The notes below the pieces were generated by a model. The model saw nothing but the letters and a program-made list of their open reading frames with translations. It was not told where the DNA came from and did not search any database. Position numbers and translations under genes: made by a program. DNA of 58,372 nucleotides from Sinomonas humi (lineage in GTDB: Bacteria; Actinomycetota; Actinomycetes; Actinomycetales; Micrococcaceae): positions 1 through 58,372 of the forward strand of contig NZ_JTDL01000044.1 in the NCBI RefSeq assembly GCF_000802235.1, in the 5' to 3' direction. Below, piece after piece: positions 42,915 to 50,649 of this stretch; positions within the stretch are counted from its first letter, which is position 1; the number at the start of each line of letters is the position of its first letter.

Positions 42915-43802
42915 ATGAGCGCTACAACCGTCACCACATCGCGAACTGTTTCCACCCCTGAGCGACGCCGGAAGGGATACGACTGGGGCCTCACCCGGAC
43001 GTACATTGCCGCCGTCGTCATCCTCGTCTGGTGCCTCGCGCCTTTCTACTGGATGGTCGTCACGGCCTTCCGCGACGTCGGCTTCACGTTCGATCCGACG
43101 TTCTTCTTCACCCATGTCACGCTCGACAACTTCCGCACGGTGTTCGATACGAGCCTGGGCAACCACTTCGCCCAGAACCTGCTCAACAGCTTCATCGTCG
43201 CGGGCATCACGACCCTCGTGGCCCTCGTTGTCGGCGTGTTCGCGGCTTACGCCCTCGCGCGCCTGAACTTCCGGTTCAAGTTCGCCGTCATGGGCTTCAT
43301 CCTCGGGGCCTCGATGTTCCCGGGCGTCGCGCTCGTCACGCCGCTGTTCCAGCTCTTCACGAACATCGGCTGGATGGGCACGTACCAGGCGCTCATCATC
43401 CCTGACATCTCCTTCGCACTCCCGCTCACCGTGTACACGCTCACCTCGTTTTTCCGCGAAATGCCGTGGGAACTCGAGGAGTCAGCGCGCATCGACGGGT
43501 GCACGCAGGGCCAGGCCTTCCGCAAGGTCATCCTGCCCCTCGCCGCTCCGGCGACGTTTACGACGGCGATCCTCGCCTTCATCTCGGCATGGAACGAGTT
43601 CCTCATCGCGAGCCAGCTCTCCTCCGACCAGACGAAGACGGTCACCGTTGCGATCGCGTCCTTCGCCGGATCGCAGCCGCACGTCGAGCCTTACACCGCC
43701 GTTATGGCTGCCGGAACTATCGTCACGATCCCGCTCGTCGTGCTCGTGCTCGTGTTCCAGCGCAAGATCGTCGCCGGCCTCACCGCCGGCGCGGTGAAGT
43801 GA
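42915..43802 (+). CDS. CUT1 sugar ABC transporter permease (MalG-type)
   Basis: 295 residues, six membrane segments. The EAA-loop motif ELEESARIDGCTQGQAFRKVILP is intact. Partner of the preceding permease. No ATPase gene is in the cluster, so a shared MsmK-type ATPase elsewhere is probably used. The stop overlaps the next start (GTGA). Confidence 0.92.
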   Translation: MSATTVTTSRTVSTPERRRKGYDWGLTRTYIAAVVILVWCLAPFYWMVVTAFRDVGFTFDPTFFFTHVTLDNFRTVFDTSLGNHFAQNLLNSFIVAGITTLVALVVGVFAAYALARLNFRFKFAVMGFILGASMFPGVALVTPLFQLFTNIGWMGTYQALIIPDISFALPLTVYTLTSFFREMPWELEESARIDGCTQGQAFRKVILPLAAPATFTTAILAFISAWNEFLIASQLSSDQTKTVTVAIASFAGSQPHVEPYTAVMAAGTIVTIPLVVLVLVFQRKIVAGLTAGAVK

Positions 43803-44086
43803 CGGACGAGCGCAGCCGGCCGTGGGATCCTTTCGCGGTCGGAGGAGAGGCATACCGCCGCTCCTCCGGCCCGCGGAAGGCCGTGGTCGAGCAGTTTGAG
43901 CTATTCGTCGGCATTCTGGGCTTCTGGGCGGTACTGCTCCTCGTCGTCACTGTGTGGCTCGAGGTCACGGGACAGCCCGCCCTTTGGTGGGCGCTCGGAC
44001 TTGCTGCCGTGCTCGTAGCAATCGCGGGCGTGTGGGCGCTGAGGCGTAAGGTGCTTCGAGGGCATACACACGACGCTGAAACGTAG
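43799..44086 (+). CDS. small two-helix membrane protein in the sugar ABC operon
   Basis: 95 residues, hydrophilic N-terminus (about 1-30) then two membrane helices (LFVGILGFWAVLLLVVTVWL and LWWALGLAAVLVAIAGVWAL), ending RRKVLRGHTHD. No family recognised. The start overlaps the permease stop, so it is co-translated with the transporter and could assist assembly or regulation. Confidence 0.72.
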   Translation: MTDERSRPWDPFAVGGEAYRRSSGPRKAVVEQFELFVGILGFWAVLLLVVTVWLEVTGQPALWWALGLAAVLVAIAGVWALRRKVLRGHTHDAET

Positions 44087-44117
44087 GCGCTACACGGCGC
44101 TAAGGCGTGGGCGGCGC

Positions 44118-44189
44118 GCGGGCTAAGCCGTAGGCGTTGCAGCGGGCTGAGCCCTAGGCGTCACAACGGGCTGAGCCGCAGGCGTTACG
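44118..44189. repeat. three tandem 24-bp repeats
   Basis: Head-to-tail copies at 44118-44141, 44142-44165 and 44166-44189 with common core CGGGCTGAGCC-N2-AGGCGT. A fourth more diverged copy may precede them near 44085. They sit between the operon's last gene and the LacI gene. Confidence 0.7.
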
Positions 44190-44247
44190 CGGCCTTGGCG
44201 GCCTGTGCCCTCGCCAGCGGTGGGGCTGGGTGAACCACGGAGGGAAC

Positions 44248-45258
44248 ATGGTCGGAATCGAGGACGTGGCTGCTGCGGCTGGGGTGTCGACGGCGACGGT
44301 CTCGAGGGCCATCCGCGGACTTCCCCGGGTGTCGCCGCGGACCCGCGCGAAGATCCTGGCGACGGCCAAGGAACTCGGGTACGTTCCGTCGTCGGCCGCG
44401 TCACGGCTCGCGAGCGGCAAGACGCACACCATCGGGGTGCTTGCCCCCTACGTCGACCGGTGGTTCTTCGGGAAGGCGATTGCCGGCGTCGACCGCGAGC
44501 TGCATGGGCGGGGGTACAACCTCTCGCTGTTCAATCTCGGCGGCCGGACACAGCCGCGCGAGCGGCTGTTCAGCAAGGCCATGGTGCAGAAGCAGATCGA
44601 CGCGCTCCTCCTGCTGTGCATGTACCTGCACCAGGAGGAGATCGAGGATCTCCACGCGATCGATATGCCGCTCGTCGTCGTCGGCGGCCCCGTTCCGGGG
44701 CTTTCCAACGTTGGCATCGACGACTACCAAGCCGCGAGGACCATCACCGAGCACCTCATTGAGCTCGGGCACCGGCACATCGCACTCCTTCACGGTCAGG
44801 ACGATTCCGACCTGAACTTCAGTGTCCCTCGCATCCGCGTCGAGGGCTTCCACGACGCCGTGCACCAGGCAGGTCTCGAATTCGATCCCGACACTGCGCT
44901 GTTCGGCAACTTCACCGTCGAGAGTGGAGTCGAGGCGATGCGACGCTTCCTGGAGCTTCCGGCTCCGCGCCCAACAGCGATCGTCTGCGCGAGCGACGAG
45001 ATGGCCCTCGGAGTCATGTTCGAGGCGCGTCGCCACGGGATTCGGATCCCCGAGGAGCTTTCTGTGGTGGGGATCGACGGGCACGAAATGGCCGCCGCCG
45101 TCGGGCTCACAACCGTGTGGCAGGATCCGACCGCGCAGGCGCGCCGAGGCACGCAGATGCTGCTCGCCGAACTGGGCGGGGACGAGGGCGCGGTCCACCC
45201 GGAGAACGCTGAGCAGCGGCTAATCGTGCGCGAGTCGACGGCCCCGCCCCGCCACTGA
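44248..45258 (+). CDS. LacI-family regulator of the first sugar importer
   Basis: 336 residues. LacI HTH at the very N-terminus (GIEDVAAAAGVSTATVSRAIRGLPRVS) and a periplasmic-binding-type effector domain with ELGHRHIALLHGQ and PTAIVCASDEMALGV. ATG 44248 was chosen because GGAGG lies six bases upstream; GTG 44230 would add six residues. Probably represses the importer operon 40532-44086 through the palindrome at 40429. Confidence 0.9.
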   Translation: MVGIEDVAAAAGVSTATVSRAIRGLPRVSPRTRAKILATAKELGYVPSSAASRLASGKTHTIGVLAPYVDRWFFGKAIAGVDRELHGRGYNLSLFNLGGRTQPRERLFSKAMVQKQIDALLLLCMYLHQEEIEDLHAIDMPLVVVGGPVPGLSNVGIDDYQAARTITEHLIELGHRHIALLHGQDDSDLNFSVPRIRVEGFHDAVHQAGLEFDPDTALFGNFTVESGVEAMRRFLELPAPRPTAIVCASDEMALGVMFEARRHGIRIPEELSVVGIDGHEMAAAVGLTTVWQDPTAQARRGTQMLLAELGGDEGAVHPENAEQRLIVRESTAPPRH

Positions 45259-45297
45259 CCCCGACCCCCGCCCACTGACCCCGCCCTCACGCCCACT

Positions 45298-45464
45298 CGT
45301 TTCGGGTACGCCAACTCGCGCCCGGATTCGTTTCGGGTACGCCAACTCGCGCCCAGATTCGTTTCGGGTACGCCAACTGATTATGTTGCTGCGCCCGAAA
45401 CGGATCTAGAGGAAAGTTGGCGTACCCGGAACGACGTGGAGGGGGAGTTGGCGTACCCGAAACG
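45298..45464. repeat. tandem-then-inverted repeat array (31-bp period)
   Basis: Three direct copies of CGTTTCGGGTACGCCAACT (45298, 45329, 45360; exact 31-bp period, nearly identical 12-base spacers) face two inverted copies (AGTTGGCGTACCCGRAACG at 45415 and 45446, again 31 bp apart). The centre contains a further partial inverted copy (CCCGAAACG, near 45394). The array fills the convergent gap between the LacI gene and the minus-strand gene at 45465. As RNA it folds as a large nested stem. Confidence 0.9.
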
Positions 45465-46301
45465 TTAGGAGGCGCGGGCGAGCTGGCGGATCGGGATCCA
45501 GCGGGAGGCGAGCCGACGGTAGGCCGCAGCAGCGCCAGTGAGGTCGCCCTCCGCGAGGCACTCGATGCCGAGACGCACATCAAGGCAGGATTCGTCGGGG
45601 AACACCCGATCCGCGACGCGCCCGTAGTCGAGTTCGACGACAGAGTCAGGGTGGAACTGCTCGAGCCATTCGGTCAGCGATGTGAGCTCGTCGAGCATGG
45701 TCATGTCCGGGGCAGCGAGGGCGAGATTGGCGACGGCGAAGCGAGCCCGCCCGATGGCCTTCGCCCAGGTGGCCACGATCCGGACCGTGCGGACGTGATC
45801 GCCCTCCTCGACCACCTCGGTCGGGTCTGATTCCTGAAAGAGGACGAACCAGCTGAAAGGAATGCCCCAGAGGGATTCGCGGGTGTTGATCCGCGGGCTC
45901 GCGGTCTCCGCCGCTATCCGATCGACACGCCGCTGGTGCCGCTCGCGAGCCTCTTCGGGAAGCATGAGCTCGGCGAGGATCCGCGGCGCGCTGCTGATGA
46001 TCGATTCCGCGGCGAGGCCCGAACGCAGGACGAGCTGACTAGGGCAGTAGAGGGTCGTGCCGTTGACGGTCAGAGCGCGAGTGAATTCCGCCCCATCCGG
46101 CGGGAAGGGATCGTCCGCGCCGCTCACAATGCGGTCGAGTGTCGCGTCGGTCTCGGCGGCGTCGAGGTCCTCCCGGCCGCCCTTCCCCAGCAACCCGGCC
46201 TTGATGCGCTCGCGTTCCTTGGGGCTGAACGCCTCGAGCGGCTCATAGATGCGCAGGTGCGAGGACAGGGGCCGTGAGACAGGGCTGTGCGGCTCACTCA
46301 T
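45465..46301 (-). CDS. conserved actinobacterial hypothetical protein
   Basis: 278 residues, soluble. No catalytic motif stands out; conserved-looking blocks are LRIYEPLEAFSPKERERI, FTRALTVNGTTLYCPSQLVLRSG and INTRESLWGIPFSWFVLFQES. The last part (GIECLAEGDLTGAAAAYRRLASRW) looks like a helical repeat. It starts downstream of xthA on the same strand and may be in its operon. Its stop coincides with the end of the repeat array. Confidence 0.78.
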   Translation of the reverse strand: MSEPHSPVSRPLSSHLRIYEPLEAFSPKERERIKAGLLGKGGREDLDAAETDATLDRIVSGADDPFPPDGAEFTRALTVNGTTLYCPSQLVLRSGLAAESIISSAPRILAELMLPEEARERHQRRVDRIAAETASPRINTRESLWGIPFSWFVLFQESDPTEVVEEGDHVRTVRIVATWAKAIGRARFAVANLALAAPDMTMLDELTSLTEWLEQFHPDSVVELDYGRVADRVFPDESCLDVRLGIECLAEGDLTGAAAAYRRLASRWIPIRQLARAS

Positions 46302-46328
46302 GGCCGGTCGCCGGCCTCGGGGCGCTGC

Positions 46329-47141
46329 TCACGCGCCATCTGCGAGCTCCACCACCACGGGAGCGTGGTCGGAAGCACCCTTGCCCTTACGTTCCTCTCG
46401 GTCGATGTGGGCGCCGACAACGCGGGCCTCGAGCGCGGGGGAGGCCAAGATGAAGTCGATGCGCATGCCTTCCTTCTTTGGGAAGCGCAGCTGCTTGTAA
46501 TCCCAGTACGTATACACCCCAGGGCCGGGGGTGTAAGCACGCGCAGCGTCGGTGAAACCGCTCCGCTCGAAGGCCCGGAACGCCTCACGCTCGGGCTCGC
46601 TCACGTGCGTGAAGCCCTCTGTGCGGAACATCTCGATGTCCCACACGTCTTCGTCGAGCGGGGCGATATTCCAATCGCCCACGAGTGCGATCTGCGCCTT
46701 CGGGTCCTGCGCGAGCCACTCGGAGGCATGCTTGTTGAGCGTCGCAAGCCACTCCAGTTTGTACGGCATGTGCTCGTCATCGAGAGCGCGTCCGTTGGGC
46801 ACGTAGAGGCTCCACACGCGCACTCCGTTGCAGGTTGCGCCGATCGCCCTGGCTTCCTGCTCGGCCTCGATTCCGCCCTTGCCGAACACCGGCTGATCGG
46901 GGAACGTCCGCTCGACGTCCTCGAGGCCCACTCGGGAGGCGATGGCGACGCCGTTCCACTGGTTCAGGCCGAAATGCGCAACCTCATAGCCGTTGCGCTC
47001 GAAGAGTTCCCAGGGGAAGTTCTCATCCCGGCATTTCGTCTCCTGGATCGCGAGCACGTCCACTCCGCTGCGCAACAGCCAGCCCTCTACACGGTCGGCA
47101 CGGGCACGAAGGGAGTTGACGTTCCAGGTGGCGATCTTCAC
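46329..47141 (-). CDS. xthA: exodeoxyribonuclease III
   Basis: 270 residues, AP-endonuclease/3'-5' exonuclease of base-excision repair. Motifs in order: IATWNVNSLRAR, LAIQETKC (metal Glu), YVPNGRA, LVGDWNIAP, GMRIDFILAS and GASDHAPVVVEL (catalytic Asp-His). GTG start at 47141 (VKIATWNVNS), 79 bases after nadE. Complete; magnesium-dependent, cytoplasmic. Confidence 0.94.
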   Translation of the reverse strand: MKIATWNVNSLRARADRVEGWLLRSGVDVLAIQETKCRDENFPWELFERNGYEVAHFGLNQWNGVAIASRVGLEDVERTFPDQPVFGKGGIEAEQEARAIGATCNGVRVWSLYVPNGRALDDEHMPYKLEWLATLNKHASEWLAQDPKAQIALVGDWNIAPLDEDVWDIEMFRTEGFTHVSEPEREAFRAFERSGFTDAARAYTPGPGVYTYWDYKQLRFPKKEGMRIDFILASPALEARVVGAHIDREERKGKGASDHAPVVVELADGA

Positions 47142-47220
47142 GCAGCCCACGCTATCAACGGCACGCCCTCGGCGCGACGAGTCAACGTCGCGCGACGAGC
47201 CAACAGCAGGAGGCCGCCGT

Positions 47221-48072
47221 CTACTTCGTCCAGGCGGCAGCACCCTCCTGCCACCAGGTGTCGAAGCGGGTTACAGGCGTCGAGCGCTTGTGCCGGGTGA
47301 GGAGATAACGCTTCTCGATCGACTCCGCGACCTCGTCAGGGACGTCGCGGCCCTCGAGGTAGCTGTCGATCTGCTCGTAGGTGATGCCGAGCTCGTGCTC
47401 GTCCGTGCGGCCGGGCTGGAGGTCGAGGAGGTCAGCCGTGGGGATCTTCTGCCAGACGCGCTCGGGCGCGCCGAGATACTGGAGGATCTGCCGGTTCTGC
47501 CGCTTGTTGAGCCCGAAGAGCGGCAGGATGTCCGCGCCGCCGTCGCCGTATTTGGTGAAGAACCCGGTGACGGACTCGGCGCCGTGGTCTGTGCCGACCA
47601 CGAGCAGGTTGCGTTCCCCCGCGATCATGTACTGCGCGATCATGCGGGCGCGGGCCTTCGTGTTGCCGCGCGTGAAGTCGCTCAGCTCCTTGTCCGAGGT
47701 CCGCTCGTATTCCTGCTCGAACCCGTCCACCGCGGGCTTCACATTGAACGTCCACTCCGTCTTCGCCCGCACGAACTCGAGGGCCGCTCGGGCGTCCTCC
47801 TCGTCGTGCTGGACGCCGTGAGGGAGCCGAACAGCCACGAAGTCAGCTTCGACGCCGTCGTCCGCCAAGGATTCGACGGCGAGTTGCGCGAGGCGTCCAG
47901 CAAGGGAGGAGTCGAGGCCGCCGCTGATGCCCAGGACGAAGCCCTTGGCGCCACTGACCTTGACGTAGTCCTTGAGGAACTTGACCCTCGCAGTGACTTC
48001 TTCGGCCGGGTCAATTTCCGGCTTGACGCCCATTTCATCGATGATCTTCGCCTGAAGTTCGCGCATGGGCAT
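47221..48072 (-). CDS. nadE: NH3-dependent NAD+ synthetase
   Basis: Last step of NAD synthesis: amidates deamido-NAD using ammonia and ATP. 283 residues, matching the E. coli-type single-domain enzyme without a glutaminase domain. P-loop VLGISGGLDSSLAGRL, AGERNLLVVGTDHGAESVTGFFTKYGDGGAD and KRSTPVTRFDTWW are conserved. Either ATG at 48072 or 48066 may serve. It is divergent from the 115-residue gene by 11 bases. Confidence 0.94.
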   Translation of the reverse strand: MPMRELQAKIIDEMGVKPEIDPAEEVTARVKFLKDYVKVSGAKGFVLGISGGLDSSLAGRLAQLAVESLADDGVEADFVAVRLPHGVQHDEEDARAALEFVRAKTEWTFNVKPAVDGFEQEYERTSDKELSDFTRGNTKARARMIAQYMIAGERNLLVVGTDHGAESVTGFFTKYGDGGADILPLFGLNKRQNRQILQYLGAPERVWQKIPTADLLDLQPGRTDEHELGITYEQIDSYLEGRDVPDEVAESIEKRYLLTRHKRSTPVTRFDTWWQEGAAAWTK

Positions 48073-48083
48073 AGCCTACCCAC

Positions 48084-48431
48084 GTGACGGTTAAGCTGAA
48101 CAAGAAAGCGTTCGAGCACGCGAAATCGCTGATCCGCGAGGGCAAGGTTGTGCGTGACAGCCGCGATGACTGGAGCGAGCACGCCCCCAAAACCCAAGAG
48201 TTGAGCGAATTTCTCGACAAGAAGGGACCCGGCGGGTATTCGGAATGGTTCCTGGGACTCGACGATGAAGCCTCGGACGAGAGCAAAGCGCATTACAAGT
48301 TCCCCTTCGGCGACCTCAACAAGGTCCACCGGTGCGCGGTGATTTCGGGCGAGAGCCGGGCGAGCCAGTACAACCACGACGAGATCCGCGAGGCTCTCGG
48401 CGATCTCCTCAAACGTATCGACGAGTCCTGA
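48084..48431 (+). CDS. conserved small hypothetical protein
   Basis: 115 residues, soluble and charged. HAKSLIREGKVVRDSRDDWSEHAPK, YSEWFLGLDDEASDESKAHYKFPFGDLNKVHRC and EIREALGDLLKRID are well-formed blocks found as a small standalone protein in many bacteria; function unknown. GTG start at 48084. It starts 11 bases from the divergent nadE gene. Confidence 0.8.
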   Translation: MTVKLNKKAFEHAKSLIREGKVVRDSRDDWSEHAPKTQELSEFLDKKGPGGYSEWFLGLDDEASDESKAHYKFPFGDLNKVHRCAVISGESRASQYNHDEIREALGDLLKRIDES

Positions 48432-48454
48432 ACGCCGAGAGCGGCGGCAAGCGT

Positions 48455-48468
48455 GGCAAACGGTTGCC
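48455..48468. promoter_or_regulatory. LacI-type operator A of the second sugar locus
   Basis: GGCAAACGGTTGCC, a 14-bp palindrome with central CG, 32 bases before the dehydrogenase start at 48500. An extra GGCAA half site lies 9 bases upstream (48446). Same type as sites at 49653 and 52976. Confidence 0.6.
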
Positions 48469-48499
48469 CAGCCACAGCGATCCTCATTAGGTTGGGACG

Positions 48500-49564
48500 A
48501 TGGCAACTGATGCGTCCGCTGAATCCCCGCAGGCCCTCGTGAGGCGCGCCGCCGTCGTCGGGTGCGGCGACATCTCCGCCCAGCATTTCGCAGCGATCGA
48601 AGCGGTCGACGGCGCCCGGCTGGCCGCCGTCGTCGATACCGACCCTGAGCGGCTCGCCAAAGCGGAGGCGGCGCACGGCGTGCCTGGGTACGCGAGCCTC
48701 GGCGAGTTGCTCGACTCAGGGGCGGTCGACGTCGTCCATCTCTGCACCCCGCACAACGCGCACGCTCCGCTCGCGCTCGAAGCCCTCGCGCGCGGCGTCC
48801 ACGTGCTGACCGAGAAACCCGTGGCGCACGTCCTCTCCGATGCCGAGGCACTGGCCCCGGCCGCGCGCAAGGCGTTCGCCGAGCATGGGGTGCAGCTGGG
48901 AGTCTGTTTTCAGAACCGGTACAACGCGACGATCCGGGCACTGCGGGGCCTGCTCGAGAGCGGAAGCTTGGGGCGAGTCCTCGCCGCCAACGCCACCGTC
49001 ATGTGGCACCGCACGGCCGACTACTACGCTGCCCGGCCCTGGCGCGGCACTTGGGAGGGCAGCGGGGGCGGCCTCCTCATGAACCAGGCGATCCACACCC
49101 TCGACCTCCTTCAGTGGCTCGTCGGCCCGGCCAAGGTCCTGGGTGGGGGAGCTTCGAGGCGGGCGCTCGAGGGCGTGATCGAGGTCGAGGACACCGCGGA
49201 CATCCTCCTTGAGCACACAAGGGACGACGGCGAATCCGTGCGCTCCGTCTTCTACGCCACGAATGCGAATGCAGTGAACTCGCCCATCACGCTCGATATC
49301 GTGACGGAGCGCGCCGAACTGAGCCTTCGCGGCGTCCTCACCGTGAGGTACGCGGACGGGACTGTGGACGTGGTCGAGGAATCCGGGATCCTTCCCGGTG
49401 AGCGGAGCTATTGGGGTGCGTCTCACCGGCTGCTCATCGCCGACTTCTACGCGTCGCTGGACTCAGGCGTCCCGTTCTGGATCGGCGCTGAGGAGGCCAC
49501 GGCAGCACTCCGGTTGATCAAGGACGTCTACGCGCGCTCCTTCCCCGAGGGCCGCTGGCTCTAG
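48500..49564 (+). CDS. Gfo/Idh/MocA-family sugar dehydrogenase 1
   Basis: 354 residues. N-terminal NAD(P)-binding fold AAVVGCGDISAQHF (glycine loop 21-26) and the EKP catalytic-site motif (Glu105-Lys106-Pro107). The C-terminal domain contains AARPWRGTWEGSGGGLLMNQAIHTLDLLQWLVGP, with HxxD-like residues typical of myo-inositol/glucose-type oxidoreductases. It oxidises a sugar or cyclitol hydroxyl; substrate unknown. A LacI-type site precedes it. Confidence 0.88.
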   Translation: MATDASAESPQALVRRAAVVGCGDISAQHFAAIEAVDGARLAAVVDTDPERLAKAEAAHGVPGYASLGELLDSGAVDVVHLCTPHNAHAPLALEALARGVHVLTEKPVAHVLSDAEALAPAARKAFAEHGVQLGVCFQNRYNATIRALRGLLESGSLGRVLAANATVMWHRTADYYAARPWRGTWEGSGGGLLMNQAIHTLDLLQWLVGPAKVLGGGASRRALEGVIEVEDTADILLEHTRDDGESVRSVFYATNANAVNSPITLDIVTERAELSLRGVLTVRYADGTVDVVEESGILPGERSYWGASHRLLIADFYASLDSGVPFWIGAEEATAALRLIKDVYARSFPEGRWL

Positions 49565-49587
49565 CCCGTCCTCGGGAAACCCCGCCC

Positions 49588-49636
49588 TTTCGGGTGGACA
49601 GAGCCTCCTCCCGCTCCTCTCGGGTACAGAAACTCG
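49588..49636. repeat. degenerate copies of the 30/31-bp repeat family
   Basis: TTTCGGGTGGACAGAG and TCTCGGGTACAGAAACTCGCC, 30 bases apart (49588 and 49618). The second matches the 45298 unit as TYTCGGGTAC-N3-AACTCGC. No inverted copies are visible here. Confidence 0.6.
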
Positions 49637-49650
49637 CCGCTTGGCAAGTA

Positions 49651-49668
49651 ATGGCAAACGGTTTCCAT
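49651..49668. promoter_or_regulatory. LacI-type operator B of the second sugar locus
   Basis: ATGGCAAACGGTTTCCAT, an imperfect palindrome with central CG, 85 bases before the TIM-barrel gene. An extra GGCAA half site lies 10 bases upstream (49643). Confidence 0.6.
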
Positions 49669-49752
49669 CCTGTGCCATCCCTGCCTACGGTGAAAAGCGT
49701 GTGATGGCCGTCACGAGAGCGGCCTGTGATTCCGAACGAGGGGAGCGCAAGG

Positions 49753-50613
49753 ATGGCCAGGATCGGTGTCCAGGCGATGATGCTCAAGGAGAGCTTCGCA
49801 GAAATCGGCCCTTTCGAGACCCTCCGCAAGATCGCGGACATCGGGTACCGCGCCGTGGAGGTGTCCCAGATCCCGATGAACGAGGAGAACGTCGCGGAAC
49901 TCGAACGGGCGCGCGGGGAGCTCGGCGTCGAGTTCGCCGCTCTGTCCGCACAGCTCGAAGGCGAGAAGGGCGCGACGCCGTACCCGCTCGCCGTCGACCT
50001 CGAGCGAGCGGTCGCCGACTGCCGGCGGCTGGGCAGCCAGATGCTGCGGATCGGCATGGCGCCCATGGGCGAGCTCCGCAGCGAGTCGGCAGTGGTCGAT
50101 TACGCCAAGCGTGCGGAGAAGGCCGCACAGGCCCTCGAGGGTGAGGGGATCTCGCTGTACTACCACAACCATCACGTGGAATTCGCGAAGATGGGCGGGC
50201 GTCATGTCCTCGACATCCTCGCTGCTGAGGCGCCGAGCATGGGCCTGGAGATCGACGTCCACTGGGTCCAGCGTGGCGGCTTGGAACCGGTCCGAACCCT
50301 CGCCAAGTATGCCGGGCGGACGGCCATGGTCCACCTCAAGGACTACCGCATCGGTCCTCTCTCCGAGGAGGGCATCAATGCCCAACAGAGCGGCGACCAC
50401 GCTACCTTCCAGCGGCATTTCTGGGACACCGTGCAATTCGCCGAAGTCGGTGAAGGAAACCTCGACTTCGCCGCGATCGTCCCGGCCTCGATCGACGCCG
50501 GCGCGAGGTACCTGCTGGTCGAACAGGATCAGCTGTACGGGCGCACGGTCTTCGAGGCGCTCCAAATCTCCTATGACAACCTCGTGGCCCTCGGTTTCCA
50601 GGACCTCTTCTAG
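49753..50613 (+). CDS. sugar phosphate isomerase/epimerase (xylose-isomerase-like TIM barrel) 1
   Basis: 286 residues, single TIM barrel. Candidate metal ligands lie in LYYHNHHVEF, EIDVHWVQRGG, TAMVHLKDYRIG and YLLVEQDQ, the pattern of the IolE/hydroxypyruvate isomerase group. ATG 49753 (MARIGVQAMM) was chosen over 49726 because GGGAG/AAGG precedes it. It is followed by a Gfo/Idh/MocA gene 36 bases downstream. The substrate is unknown; such pairs occur in inositol, 3-keto-sugar and uronate pathways. Confidence 0.85.
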   Translation: MARIGVQAMMLKESFAEIGPFETLRKIADIGYRAVEVSQIPMNEENVAELERARGELGVEFAALSAQLEGEKGATPYPLAVDLERAVADCRRLGSQMLRIGMAPMGELRSESAVVDYAKRAEKAAQALEGEGISLYYHNHHVEFAKMGGRHVLDILAAEAPSMGLEIDVHWVQRGGLEPVRTLAKYAGRTAMVHLKDYRIGPLSEEGINAQQSGDHATFQRHFWDTVQFAEVGEGNLDFAAIVPASIDAGARYLLVEQDQLYGRTVFEALQISYDNLVALGFQDLF

Positions 50614-50649
50614 AGCACCAGCAGCACGACCGACAGGAGCAAGAGAGAA

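Noticed and set aside
45298-45464. CRISPR array
   Set aside because: Spacers are 12 bases, nearly identical and the copies switch orientation; no cas genes are nearby.
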